DNA from: Rhodospirillaceae bacterium CCH5-H10 | GTDB taxonomy: Bacteria; Pseudomonadota; Alphaproteobacteria; Reyranellales; Reyranellaceae | Direction of reading: 5' to 3' | Assembly (NCBI GenBank): GCA_001557035.1 | Contig: LSKJ01000757.1 | Coordinates: 1 to 38,559, forward strand | Length of the DNA stretch: 38,559 nt | Program-made: the position numbers and the translations under genes | The notes under the pieces: model-generated | Told to the model about the DNA's origin: nothing | The model's input: only the letters and a program-made list of their open reading frames with translations | Databases searched by the model: none | Shown: piece after piece, positions 25,816 to 33,531 of the stretch | Numbering within the stretch: the stretch's first letter is position 1 | Layout: every line of letters begins with the position of its first letter

Positions 25816-26712
25816 TCAGGTGCCGGGCCGGGTCGGGGCGTCCCAGCCCTTGCGCCGGAAGGGATTGGTCGGGAAGGAGCCCAGCAGCTTCAGCTCATCC
25901 GAAAAGAAGCCCAGTTCCTCGAGCGCCAGCGCGACGTTGGTCTGCTCGGGATGGCCTTCGACCTCGGCGTAGAACATCGCCTGCTCGAAGCGGGCGCCGG
26001 AGAGGTAGCTCTCCAGCTTCACCATGTTGACGCCGTTGGTCGCGAAGCCGCCCAGCGCCTTGTAGAGCGCCGCGGGCCGGCTCCTCACGCGGAACAGGAA
26101 GGCGGTCATGCACTGCACCGTGCGCCAGTCCGGATGGGCCTCCTCGCGCGAGAAGACCAGCATGCGGGTGGTGTTGTGGTCGGCGTCCTCGATGTTCTTG
26201 GCGAGCACCTTGAGTTCGTAGATGCGGGCGGCGAGCGAGGAGGCGATGGCGCCCACGCTGGCGTCGCCGATCTCGGCGATCTCCCGCGCGGCGCCGGCCG
26301 TGTCGGCGTGGACGAGCGGCTGCAGCTTGTTCTTCTTCAGGAAGTTCCGGCACTGGGCCAGAGCCTGGACATGGCTCTTCACGGTCCGGATGGACTTCAG
26401 CGACGCGCCCGGCAGGGCCACCAGGCAGTGCTCGACCCGCTGGAAGTGCTCGGCCACGATCTTGAGCCGGGTGTGCGGCAGCAGGCTGTGCAGGTCGGCC
26501 ACCCGACCGGCGATCGAGTTCTCGACCGGGATCATCGCCATTTCCGCCTTGCCGGCCTGGACGGCGCCCATGGCGGCATCGAAGGTCGGGCACGGCAGGG
26601 TCGTCATGTAGGGAAAGGCGGCGCGGCAGGCCATGTCGGAATTGGCGCCGGGTTCGCCCTGGAAGGCGATGATGTTGCTGGCGGCGGCTTTGCCGCCCCG
26701 TCCCTTGGCCAT
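25816..26712 (-). CDS. pheA: Prephenate dehydratase
   Basis: Converts prephenate to phenylpyruvate in phenylalanine synthesis. The 298 residues have FQGEPGANSDMACRAAFP, PVENSIAGRV and the catalytic-region segment DHNTTRMLVFSRE, a TRM variant of the usual TRF. The C-terminal ACT domain (about 210-290) carries GVNMVKLESYL, the GALG/ESRP-like allosteric pocket. There is no fused chorismate mutase. The ATG at 26712 gives a short basic N-terminus. It is divergent from cytochrome c, an arrangement common in alphaproteobacteria, across a 174-base shared region. Confidence 0.95.
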   Translation of the reverse strand: MAKGRGGKAAASNIIAFQGEPGANSDMACRAAFPYMTTLPCPTFDAAMGAVQAGKAEMAMIPVENSIAGRVADLHSLLPHTRLKIVAEHFQRVEHCLVALPGASLKSIRTVKSHVQALAQCRNFLKKNKLQPLVHADTAGAAREIAEIGDASVGAIASSLAARIYELKVLAKNIEDADHNTTRMLVFSREEAHPDWRTVQCMTAFLFRVRSRPAALYKALGGFATNGVNMVKLESYLSGARFEQAMFYAEVEGHPEQTNVALALEELGFFSDELKLLGSFPTNPFRRKGWDAPTRPGT

Positions 26713-26886
26713 TTACCTTGCTCCCCGCGTCGCGTTCTGACGTCCACCGATAGGCGAAAAACCTCGTAATATCCGGCACTTGCGACGTTCCGCCGCGCGA
26801 GCGGCCGGACGCGATGGAATACTACTGGCCGGCGTGCGGGCATGCTACAGCAGCGTCCGTAGAATTTGCCGCTTCGGGATTTGACT

Positions 26887-27417
26887 ATGGCCAGTTTCAA
26901 CACGATCGCAGGCTGCGTTTTGGCTTCCGCCCTCTTCGCGATGGTGGTCGGCAAGGTCTCCAATGCCGTCGTGCATCCGCACAAGCTGGACAAGCCGGCG
27001 CTCGCCGTCACCGACGAGGCGCCCGCGGCGACGGGCGCCGCGCCCGCCGCGATCGAGATTCCGCCGATCGGTCCGAAGCTGGCCGGCGCCAACGTCGAGG
27101 CCGGCAAGGCGCTGTTCCAGAAGCAGTGCTTCAGCTGCCACACCGTCGACAAGGGCGGCGCCAACAAGGTTGGCCCGAACCTGTGGGGCGTGGTGAACCG
27201 TCCGAAGGCCAGCCATGCCGGCTTCAGCTATTCCTCGGTGATGACGGCCAAGGGCGGCGACTGGAATTACGAGGATATCGATCACCTGATCTTCAAGCCG
27301 ACCGCCTACCTGCGCGGCACGAAGATGGCCTTCGCCGGCCTTCCGAAGGAGCAGGATCGCGCCGACGTGATCGCCTACCTGCGCACGATGGCCGACACGC
27401 CCGCGCCGCTGCCCTAG
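26887..27417 (+). CDS. Membrane-anchored monohaem cytochrome c (CycM/c552-like)
   Basis: A 176-residue protein with an N-terminal uncleaved-type anchor (VLASALFAMVVGKV), a proline/alanine-rich linker and a class I cytochrome c domain. The haem-binding CFSCH is at 81-85 and the axial methionine is in GTKMAFAG (Met147). VGPNLWGV and the final helix ADVIAYLRTM are typical. It likely shuttles electrons from the bc1 complex to terminal oxidases at the periplasmic face. The ATG at 26887 is preferred; the frame's TTG at 26866 adds seven residues. The hisN start codon follows its stop directly. Confidence 0.93.
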   Translation: MASFNTIAGCVLASALFAMVVGKVSNAVVHPHKLDKPALAVTDEAPAATGAAPAAIEIPPIGPKLAGANVEAGKALFQKQCFSCHTVDKGGANKVGPNLWGVVNRPKASHAGFSYSSVMTAKGGDWNYEDIDHLIFKPTAYLRGTKMAFAGLPKEQDRADVIAYLRTMADTPAPLP

Positions 27418-28203
27418 GTGGTTCCTTCCGCCCCGGTTCCGGCCGATCTGGTGGCTTTGGCCCACCAGCTGGCCGACGCCGCACGGCCGATCGCGGCCCG
27501 CTATTTCCGAACCGGCGTCACGGTCGACGACAAGACCGACCAGAGCCCCGTCACCATCGCCGACCGCGAAGCCGAGACGGCGATGCGCGAGTTGCTGACT
27601 CGTCACGTACCCGATCACGGCGTGTTCGGCGAGGAGCATGGCGCGGTCCGCACCGATGCCGACTATGTCTGGGTGCTCGACCCGATCGACGGCACCAAGG
27701 CCTTCATCACCGGCCTGCCGCTGTTCGGCACGCTGATCGGCCTGTTCCATCGCGGCAAGCCGGTGCTCGGCATCATAGACCAGCCGATCCTTCAGGAACG
27801 CTGGCTGGGCGTCGAGGGCCATCGCTCGACCCTGAACGGCAAGCCGATCTCGGTGCGCGCCTGCGCGGGCGTCGCCAGCGCCTACATGTATTCGACGGCG
27901 CCGGCCATGTTCGCCGGCGGCTACGCCAGGGCGCACGAAGCGCTGACCGAAAAGGTGAAGCTCTTCCGCTGGGGCGGCGACTGCTACGCCTACGGCCTGC
28001 TGGCCGCGGGCCATGTCGACCTCGTCGTCGAGGCGGACCTCAAGCTCTACGACTACGCGGCCCTCATTCCCGTCATCACGGGCGCCGGCGGTATCATCAC
28101 CGACTGGAAGGGCGGCGCGCTGGACATGCACTCCGAGGGTGCGGTGGTCGCGGCCGGAGACCGCGCCGTTCACCGCGCCACGCTGGACATCCTCTCGGAA
28201 TAG
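27418..28203 (+). CDS. hisN: Histidinol-phosphatase, inositol monophosphatase type
   Basis: Metal-dependent phosphatase of the IMPase family that dephosphorylates histidinol phosphate in alphaproteobacteria. The 261 residues have TIADREAE, GEEHG (71-75), the DPIDGTKAF metal motif (88-96) and WGGDCYAYGLLAAG with YDYAALIPVITGAGG. The GTG start immediately follows the cytochrome c stop, which suggests translational coupling. Other inositol-phosphatase functions are possible, but the WGGDCYAYG block and the his genes elsewhere in the window support hisN. Its last 34 bases overlap the convergent GNAT gene. Confidence 0.85.
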   Translation: MVPSAPVPADLVALAHQLADAARPIAARYFRTGVTVDDKTDQSPVTIADREAETAMRELLTRHVPDHGVFGEEHGAVRTDADYVWVLDPIDGTKAFITGLPLFGTLIGLFHRGKPVLGIIDQPILQERWLGVEGHRSTLNGKPISVRACAGVASAYMYSTAPAMFAGGYARAHEALTEKVKLFRWGGDCYAYGLLAAGHVDLVVEADLKLYDYAALIPVITGAGGIITDWKGGALDMHSEGAVVAAGDRAVHRATLDILSE

Positions 28204-28718
28204 TCCGTGCGATCGACGTCGTACCAGACGATATCGGTGAAGCCCTTGTAGTCCACCCGCTTGCGGTAGGTGAGACCGATCCGTTCCATCACCGCGCGCG
28301 ACGCGCGGTTCTCTTCCAGCGTGATCGCGAAGATCCGGTCGAGTTCCAGCGTGTCGAATCCGTAGGCCAGCGAGGCCAGCGCGACTTCCGTCGCATAGCC
28401 CTTGCCCCATGCGTCGGGGTGTAGCGACCACAGCACTTCGACGCCGTCGAACTGCTCGATGTAATTCAGCCCGGCATGGCCGATCAGGCGCCCGTCAAGG
28501 AACACACCCCAGGGTGCGAGCCGGCGTTCCTGCCAGGAAGCCGCGAAGCGCTCGATCGCGGCATGAGCCAGCGCCACGAAATCGCCTTCCTGTACCGTGC
28601 CCGGCGCGGGCGGCAGCCACTTCGCCACCTCGGGATGAAAGCGCATGGCCGCGTAATCTTCGGCATCGGCGGGCAGCAGAGGTCTGAGCGACAGGCGCTC
28701 GGTCGTCACGATCGTCAT
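28170..28718 (-). CDS. GNAT-family N-acetyltransferase (RimJ/RimL-like)
   Basis: A 182-residue protein of the RimJ/RimL branch: TTERLSLRPLLPADAEDY at the start, IGHAGLNYIEQFDGVEVLWSLHP in the middle in parts, and the acetyl-CoA loop DAWGKGYATEVALASLAYGF, followed by ITLEENRASRAVMERIGLTYRKR. The acceptor is unknown. It ends inside hisN by 34 bases, tail to tail. Its start at 28718 is 12 bases from a CpxR-type box, so that site could act on this gene as well as on the Spy-like gene. Confidence 0.87.
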   Translation of the reverse strand: MTIVTTERLSLRPLLPADAEDYAAMRFHPEVAKWLPPAPGTVQEGDFVALAHAAIERFAASWQERRLAPWGVFLDGRLIGHAGLNYIEQFDGVEVLWSLHPDAWGKGYATEVALASLAYGFDTLELDRIFAITLEENRASRAVMERIGLTYRKRVDYKGFTDIVWYDVDRTDYSERMSSVAR

Positions 28719-28729
28719 GGCCGGGCCAC

Positions 28730-28744
28730 TTTACACAACTTTAC
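28730..28744. promoter_or_regulatory. CpxR-type box, TTTAC-N5-TTTAC
   Basis: TTTAC at 28730-28734, five bases, TTTAC at 28740-28744. On the minus strand this reads GTAAA-N5-GTAAA, the consensus direct repeat for CpxR in enterobacteria. It lies 81 bases upstream of the Spy/CpxP-like start and just ahead of the OmpR/CpxA-type regulatory pair. The AT-rich motif stands out from its GC-rich surroundings. Confidence 0.6.
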
Positions 28745-28824
28745 CGCCGCGAGATGGGCGCGAAACCGGGACCCTCCATCTTGGCTTCACGGGGACAGCA
28801 ACCCGAAACCAGATGGAGACAGAC

Positions 28825-29292
28825 ATGACGAACCTCAGCATCAAGACGGTAATGGCCGCCCTCCTCGCGGGCAGCCTCGCGGCGACCGCCGGCGCGCCGG
28901 CCTTTGCCCGGGCGGACGGCGGGTCGGTCGACCCGGCCAAGTTCCAGCAGCGCATCGAGAAGCGCGTGGACAAGGCGCTGAACGGCACCGACGCCACGCA
29001 GGACCAGAAGAAGCAGGTGGTGAGCATCCTGCAGGCCGCCTTCGCCGACATGAAGCCGCTGCACGCCCAGCGCGCCGAGAACCGCAAGGCGATGCGCGCG
29101 GCGCTCGAGGCCCCGACCATCGACCCGGCGAAGATCGAGCAGATCCGCGCCGACCAGATGAAGATCGCGGACGCGAGCTCCAAGCGCTTCACCAAGGCGC
29201 TGACGGACGCCGGCAATGTGCTGAACGCCAACCAGCGCCAGGCTTTCTTCAAGACCTGGGGCGAACACAAGCACGGCCCCAAGAAGGGCTAA
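28825..29292 (+). CDS. Spy/CpxP-like periplasmic stress protein
   Basis: A 155-residue secreted protein with a signal peptide ending APAFA (cleavage after Ala28). The mature part is all helical, with two LTxxQ-like motifs, ATQDQKKQV near 57-65 and LNANQRQAFF near 133-142, as in CpxP/Spy proteins that sense or chaperone misfolded envelope proteins and metals. It ends in a histidine/lysine-rich GEHKHGPKKG that could bind metal. GGAG lies six bases upstream of the ATG at 28825. It is 20 bases upstream of the response regulator gene and downstream of the CpxR-type box, so it is the expected target and feedback inhibitor of the pair. Confidence 0.78.
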   Translation: MTNLSIKTVMAALLAGSLAATAGAPAFARADGGSVDPAKFQQRIEKRVDKALNGTDATQDQKKQVVSILQAAFADMKPLHAQRAENRKAMRAALEAPTIDPAKIEQIRADQMKIADASSKRFTKALTDAGNVLNANQRQAFFKTWGEHKHGPKKG

Positions 29293-29312
29293 GCGCCAGA
29301 GGCTGACGGCAG

Positions 29313-30044
29313 ATGACATCGGGGTCGCACCGGTTCGATACTGAGCAGATGGCCGAGCGCATCCTGATGATCGACGACGACGACCGCCTCGCCGGGATGG
29401 TTTCCGACTATCTCGGCGGGGCGGGCTTTCGCGTGACCGTCGCCGGCACCGGCCGCGACGGCGAGGCCCAGTTGAAGCGCGAGACCTTCGACGCGGTCAT
29501 CCTCGACCTCATGCTGCCCGATGCCGACGGTCTCGATCTCTGCCGTCGCCTGCGCGCCGGCAGCGACGTACCGATCCTGATGCTGACGGCGCGCGGCGAG
29601 CCGATGGACCGCGTGGTCGGCCTCGAACTGGGCGCCGACGACTATCTCGCCAAGCCGTTCGAGCCGCGCGAGTTGCAGGCCCGCCTGCGTGCCATCCTGC
29701 GCCGGCGGGGCGGAGGCAGTTCTCCGAAGGAAGACGTGCTGCGCTTCGGCCGCCTCGAGATCGACAAAGGCGCGCGCGTCGTGCGGATCGACGGCGAGGA
29801 ACGCGCCATCACCTCGTACCAGTTCGCCATCCTGCTGGCGCTGGCCGAGCGCGCCGGCCGCGTCCTCTCGCGCGACGCGCTGATGGACGTGCTGAAGGGC
29901 GAGAAGCTCGAAGCCTTCGACCGCTCGGTCGACGTCCATATCAGCCGCATCCGCGCCGCCATCGAGGACGATCCGAAGAAACCGCGCCGCATCCTGACCC
30001 TGCGCGGCACCGGCTACGTCTTCGCCAGGGACCAGGACCGCTAG
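29313..30044 (+). CDS. OmpR/CpxR-type response regulator
   Basis: A 243-residue regulator with a receiver domain (acidic MIDDDD near 19-24, phosphoacceptor Asp65 in VILDLMLPD, conserved Lys in AKPFEP) and an OmpR winged-helix domain (LTSYQFAILLALAERAG-type parts, DRSVDVHISRIRAAIEDD, LRGTGYVF). The ATG at 29313 has GAGG ten bases upstream; a shorter start at 29349 (MAERILMIDD) is also possible. It sits between the Spy-like gene and the kinase, and is predicted to bind the site at 28730. A palindromic repeat separates it from the kinase gene. Confidence 0.93.
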   Translation: MTSGSHRFDTEQMAERILMIDDDDRLAGMVSDYLGGAGFRVTVAGTGRDGEAQLKRETFDAVILDLMLPDADGLDLCRRLRAGSDVPILMLTARGEPMDRVVGLELGADDYLAKPFEPRELQARLRAILRRRGGGSSPKEDVLRFGRLEIDKGARVVRIDGEERAITSYQFAILLALAERAGRVLSRDALMDVLKGEKLEAFDRSVDVHISRIRAAIEDDPKKPRRILTLRGTGYVFARDQDR

Positions 30045-30067
30045 GAATGTCATCGCAACGAAACCCC

Positions 30068-30136
30068 TGTCATCCCGAGCGTAGCGAGGGACCTTTGAGG
30101 CCACAGGAAAGGTCCCTCGCTACGCTCGGGATGACA
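30068..30136. repeat. Perfect 28-base inverted repeat between regulator and kinase
   Basis: Arms 30068-30095 and 30109-30136 are exact complements around a 13-base spacer. The arms begin TGTCATCCCGAGCGTAGCGA. Located inside a two-component operon, the hairpin could cut expression of the kinase relative to the regulator or stabilise the upstream mRNA. Confidence 0.9.
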
Positions 30137-30165
30137 ATTTCTGTGTCGTCCGCAGCCCGCTGACC

Positions 30166-31440
30166 ATGCAGCGCCTCTACCTGCAATTCTACGTCACGAT
30201 CCTCGTCGTGCTGGCGGTTTTCGTCGGCGCTGCCGTGCTCCTCTGGCGCGTCGCCGACGACGACAACCGCACGCCGCAGTATCTCGACGTCGCGGCGGAA
30301 CTGACCGGCGCGCTGCTACCCGACAGCAACGCACCGCGCCCCGAGCAGCAGCGCGCGATCGAGGCACTTCAGCGCAAGCTGCGCTTCGACATCGCGCTCT
30401 ACGAACCCGACGGCGACATGATCGCCATGGCCGGCAAGCCGCCGCCGCGCTTCGAGCCCAAGCGCGCCCGCACGGGCTGGCGTCGTGGCCCCGGCGGGCC
30501 GAACTTCGTGCTGCAACTACCCGACGGGCGCTGGCTGGTGGCGCGTCAGGTCCGCGAGCGGCCCAACCCGATCTACTGGATCGCCGCGGCGCTCGCGCTC
30601 GTCGCCATCGCCGTCGCGGTCGGTTCCTTCCCCGTGGTGCGCGGTCTCGGCCGGCGACTCGAACGGCTCAAGGCCGGTGTCGACCGGCTGGGCCACGGCG
30701 ATCTCGGCGCCCGCGTCAAGGTCGAGGGTCGTGACGAGGTGGCGGCGTTGGCCGCCAGCTTCAACCGCTCGGCGCAGCGTATCGAGGAGCTGGTGGCCGC
30801 CCACCGGCTGCTGCTGGCCAACGCCAGCCACGAGCTGCGCACCCCGCTCACACGCATCTCGGTCGCGGCGTCGCTGCTCGGCGAGAACGCCGACCCGAAG
30901 ACGCGCGAATCGCTGAAGCGCGACGTGGCCGAACTCGACCAGCTCATCGAGCAGATCCTGCTGGCGAGCCGGCTGGAGGCATTGCCCACGCTGGAACAGC
31001 GCGAGCCGGTCGACCTGCTGGCGCTGGCCGCCGAAGAAGCCTCGCACTACGACGTCGAGGTGAGCGGCGAGCCGGTCACCGTCAACGGCGACCGCACCCT
31101 GCTGCGCCGGCTCGTCCGCAATCTCGTCGAGAATGCCCAGCGCTACGGCACCGGCAGGGACGGCGACGAGTCGGTCGCCGTGTCGGTCACCCGCGAGTCC
31201 GATTGCGCCGTCCTCGAAGTGACCGACAAGGGGCCGGGCGTGCCGGAGTCAGAACGCCAGCGCATCTTCGAGCCCTTCTATCGCATGGCAGGCTCGGCCG
31301 AGAGCGGCCGCGGCAGCGGGCTCGGCCTCGCCCTCGTGCTCGACATCGCCCGCCGACACGGCGGTGACGCCGTCTGCCTCGCGGCAGAGGGCGGCGGCAG
31401 CCGCTTCCGCGTGGACCTGCCGGTGGGACAAGCCGCCTGA
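30166..31440 (+). CDS. CpxA-like sensor histidine kinase
   Basis: A 424-residue inner-membrane kinase. The first helix is at about 8-27, a periplasmic sensor spans 28-135, and the second helix is at about 136-157. A HAMP domain (VVRGLGRRLERLKAGVDRLGHGDL in parts) leads into the H-box NASHELRTPLTRI with His222, the N-box RNLVENAQRYG, the G1 motif DKGPGVP and the G2 motif RGSGLGLAL. The periplasmic region is arginine-rich (RARTGWRRGPGG). The cognate partner is the upstream regulator; together with the Spy-like gene this matches the order of a Cpx system. Confidence 0.93.
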   Translation: MQRLYLQFYVTILVVLAVFVGAAVLLWRVADDDNRTPQYLDVAAELTGALLPDSNAPRPEQQRAIEALQRKLRFDIALYEPDGDMIAMAGKPPPRFEPKRARTGWRRGPGGPNFVLQLPDGRWLVARQVRERPNPIYWIAAALALVAIAVAVGSFPVVRGLGRRLERLKAGVDRLGHGDLGARVKVEGRDEVAALAASFNRSAQRIEELVAAHRLLLANASHELRTPLTRISVAASLLGENADPKTRESLKRDVAELDQLIEQILLASRLEALPTLEQREPVDLLALAAEEASHYDVEVSGEPVTVNGDRTLLRRLVRNLVENAQRYGTGRDGDESVAVSVTRESDCAVLEVTDKGPGVPESERQRIFEPFYRMAGSAESGRGSGLGLALVLDIARRHGGDAVCLAAEGGGSRFRVDLPVGQAA

Positions 31441-31468
31441 TCTTCGGCTTGTCGACCGGACGCGAGCG

Positions 31469-32302
31469 TCACACCAGCACGCCGAAATCGCAGGCCGCGC
31501 GCGATCGGGTTCGCTGACAAACCTCCCATCCGTTCTGGCTGCCGTCGGTGTTGGCGTTACCCTCGATCGTGTCGAACCGGCCATCGGGTCGTATCGGCGA
31601 AATCGTCACGCCGACGTGGACGTGGCTCTGCCGCCCGTTGATCGTGCCGCGCACGAAGAAGAAGGATCCCGCAGGAACCGCGGCGGTGCTCGCACCGGGC
31701 ACGAGACGATTGTTCCTGCGGGCGGACCCGACGATGGAGGGAACGTAGAGCGGCGCAATTCCCTGGCCATCCAGGGGGAACGGCAACGGCCTGCCCAGGG
31801 CGGCGAAGGCCTGCTTCACCCATTGCGAGGCAGCACCCTGGCACCATTGGTCCGAGACGCCGAGGCAGTAGGCCCGCACCCAGGGGCCAGAATTATCGCG
31901 CCCCCTGAGCTCACTGTCGACGAAGCGCCGCGCCTCGAGAGGCCGTTGGACGAGATGCGCGCGCGCCGTCTCGACCACCGCGTCGCCGACATTCGGACAC
32001 GTGGACTGGAAAGCGAAGGCCGTTGCCATGCCGACGGTCAGCGCCTGCCAGAAGGTGGCGTTGACGGCGGCAGACGGAAGACCGGCGGCAGCGGCAAAGG
32101 TCGCGCAACCGGCCTGGGTCGATGGACCGAAGTCTCCGTCGATGCCGACCGAGGCTGCCGTTCCGGGCGCGGCGTTTGGGTTCTCGCCGACACCGATGCC
32201 GCGGACGACGAGCCATTCCTGAAGACGCAGTATGTCCTTGTCGCTGCTGGTCGCAACGAGCGGCAGCGTCGGCGCCGCGATCTCGATGTTGAACTGAGCC
32301 AT
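31469..32302 (-). CDS. Peptidoglycan-binding plus CHAP/NlpC-like amidase, no signal peptide
   Basis: A 277-residue protein. Residues 21-90 resemble a PG_binding_1 domain: ILRLQEWLVVRGIGV, then VGIDGDFGPSTQAGCATFAAAAGLP. Residues 137-260 resemble a CHAP/NlpC-P60 cysteine peptidase: NSGPWVRAYCLG, DQWCQGAASQW with candidate nucleophile Cys154, AVPAGSFFFVRG, HVHVGVTI with His229, and TIEGNANTDG with Glu248/Asn250. The fold suggests cleavage of peptidoglycan peptides. No signal peptide or lysis partner is obvious, so export would need another route (type VI-like delivery, cell lysis) or it acts in the cytosol. GGGAG stands upstream of the ATG. It is divergent from the lipoprotein gene. Confidence 0.72.
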   Translation of the reverse strand: MAQFNIEIAAPTLPLVATSSDKDILRLQEWLVVRGIGVGENPNAAPGTAASVGIDGDFGPSTQAGCATFAAAAGLPSAAVNATFWQALTVGMATAFAFQSTCPNVGDAVVETARAHLVQRPLEARRFVDSELRGRDNSGPWVRAYCLGVSDQWCQGAASQWVKQAFAALGRPLPFPLDGQGIAPLYVPSIVGSARRNNRLVPGASTAAVPAGSFFFVRGTINGRQSHVHVGVTISPIRPDGRFDTIEGNANTDGSQNGWEVCQRTRSRAACDFGVLV

Positions 32303-32358
32303 TTGTGCTTCTCCCGAACGACACCGCTGTGTCTGGACGCACGCTAGGCCGGCTCATC

Positions 32359-32432
32359 GGGAAACCTCTGTGGCAATCCCCACGTTCGCAAAATGATGGG
32401 ATTCGCGGCTCTCTGTGGTGAACGCCACAGAG
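32359..32432 (+). promoter_or_regulatory. EcfG-like promoter candidate with repeated CTCTGTGG motifs
   Basis: GAAAC at 32361-32365, a 17-base spacer and CGTT at 32383-32386 resemble the alphaproteobacterial general-stress promoter GGAAC-N16/17-CGTT, with one mismatch. CTCTGTGG occurs at 32366-32373 and 32411-32418, and its complement CCACAGAG at 32425-32432; the last two form an 8-base hairpin. This lies in the divergent region between the amidase-like and lipoprotein genes. Confidence 0.35.
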
Positions 32433-32510
32433 TGACGAGCGGCACGCCTCTAAGACCCCTCCAGGGCGTCAAGCGAATGACCGCAGGGACGCTCAGCAGT
32501 GGAGGGAAAG

Positions 32511-33494
32511 ATGAGATCAACTTGCCGAAAGGCAGCACTCGCATTCCTGGTCATAAGTCAGGTGACCGCATTGACCGCATGCGGACCGGACTATCTCGCC
32601 GATGAGGTGAAGAAGTTCTCCGTTGCCACCAACACGGGCAACACGGCCGTCCAGAAAGCTGCCGCCGCGTTCGCCTCAACCGAAGGCAAGCTGACCATGG
32701 CAAGCGTGGCTAATGCCGCGCAACCGCTGTCATTCGATCTCGCGATCTGTCGGCAGAAAATTTCGGTCGAGACCTGCCGTGTGACCGTGGGTTCCGATCG
32801 TCAATCCCTGGTGCCGTCGAACGACGACAAGCCCATTCCGGTCCAGTACTTCGCGATGATCGCGCAGTACTCGGAACTGCTCGCCAAGCTGTTGGGCGCG
32901 AAGACCGCCGACGAACTCAACGAGCTGCAGAAGCAGGTCGGTGGAACCATCAAGGCGATCGACATCCTGTCCGCGGGATTCTCGACGTCCACCGGCGGCA
33001 TCATTGCCGGCAGCGGATCGGATATCATTTTCGGGATCGCCCAAACCGTAGACGATGCCATCCGCCTTGCGCGCGTACGGCGCGCCATTCTGGCAGCGGA
33101 CGCTCCGGTGCGAGCCGCAACCGACTTCGTGATCAGGCCGCGGAACGGTGGACTGAGCCTGATGGCCGAATTTCAGCGCACGATCGCCGACGGTGCGGCA
33201 GAGGACCTGAACAATCGGGTTCGCACCTATAACGTCATCCCGAGGACGCTCGCCTTCTCGGCCGACAGGCGCGCGGCCCTCGAGGCCATCGCCTCCGCGC
33301 AGGCGGGGACGACCGAACTGCAGTCCGTCGACCTGCCCCGGCTCGCCCGCGAAACACTGGAGGCCCACGACGAACTTGTCCGAAGTGCTCGCGAGAGCCG
33401 CCTGACGGCGAAGGAGCTCATGTCGGCAATCGAGACCCTGTACCAGCGCGCCGACGCGATCCGAAAGGCCATCGACAAGATCCTGGGCGCCTAG
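32511..33494 (+). CDS. Unknown large lipoprotein
   Basis: A 327-residue protein with a type II signal (KAALAFLVISQVTA) and lipobox LTAC, giving Cys24 as the lipidated residue. The mature protein is mostly helical, with a cysteine pair at 80 and 89 that could form a disulfide in the periplasm. A glycine-rich hydrophobic segment lies near 155-176 (AGFSTSTGGIIAGSGSDIIF). A charged helical C-terminus from about 255 (RAALEAIASAQAG, then RESRLTAKELMSAIETLYQR) looks coiled-coil-like. I do not recognise the family. The ATG at 32511 has GGAGG five bases upstream. The next gene starts 37 bases downstream with its own GGAGAAG, so the two are an operon. Confidence 0.75.
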   Translation: MRSTCRKAALAFLVISQVTALTACGPDYLADEVKKFSVATNTGNTAVQKAAAAFASTEGKLTMASVANAAQPLSFDLAICRQKISVETCRVTVGSDRQSLVPSNDDKPIPVQYFAMIAQYSELLAKLLGAKTADELNELQKQVGGTIKAIDILSAGFSTSTGGIIAGSGSDIIFGIAQTVDDAIRLARVRRAILAADAPVRAATDFVIRPRNGGLSLMAEFQRTIADGAAEDLNNRVRTYNVIPRTLAFSADRRAALEAIASAQAGTTELQSVDLPRLARETLEAHDELVRSARESRLTAKELMSAIETLYQRADAIRKAIDKILGA

Positions 33495-33531
33495 CGCCAC
33501 ACCCTTTCACCACACACTACTGGAGAAGAAC

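Noticed and set aside
26845..28431. 528-codon minus-strand frame across cytochrome c and hisN
   Set aside because: Opposite two well-supported genes and without recognisable motifs.
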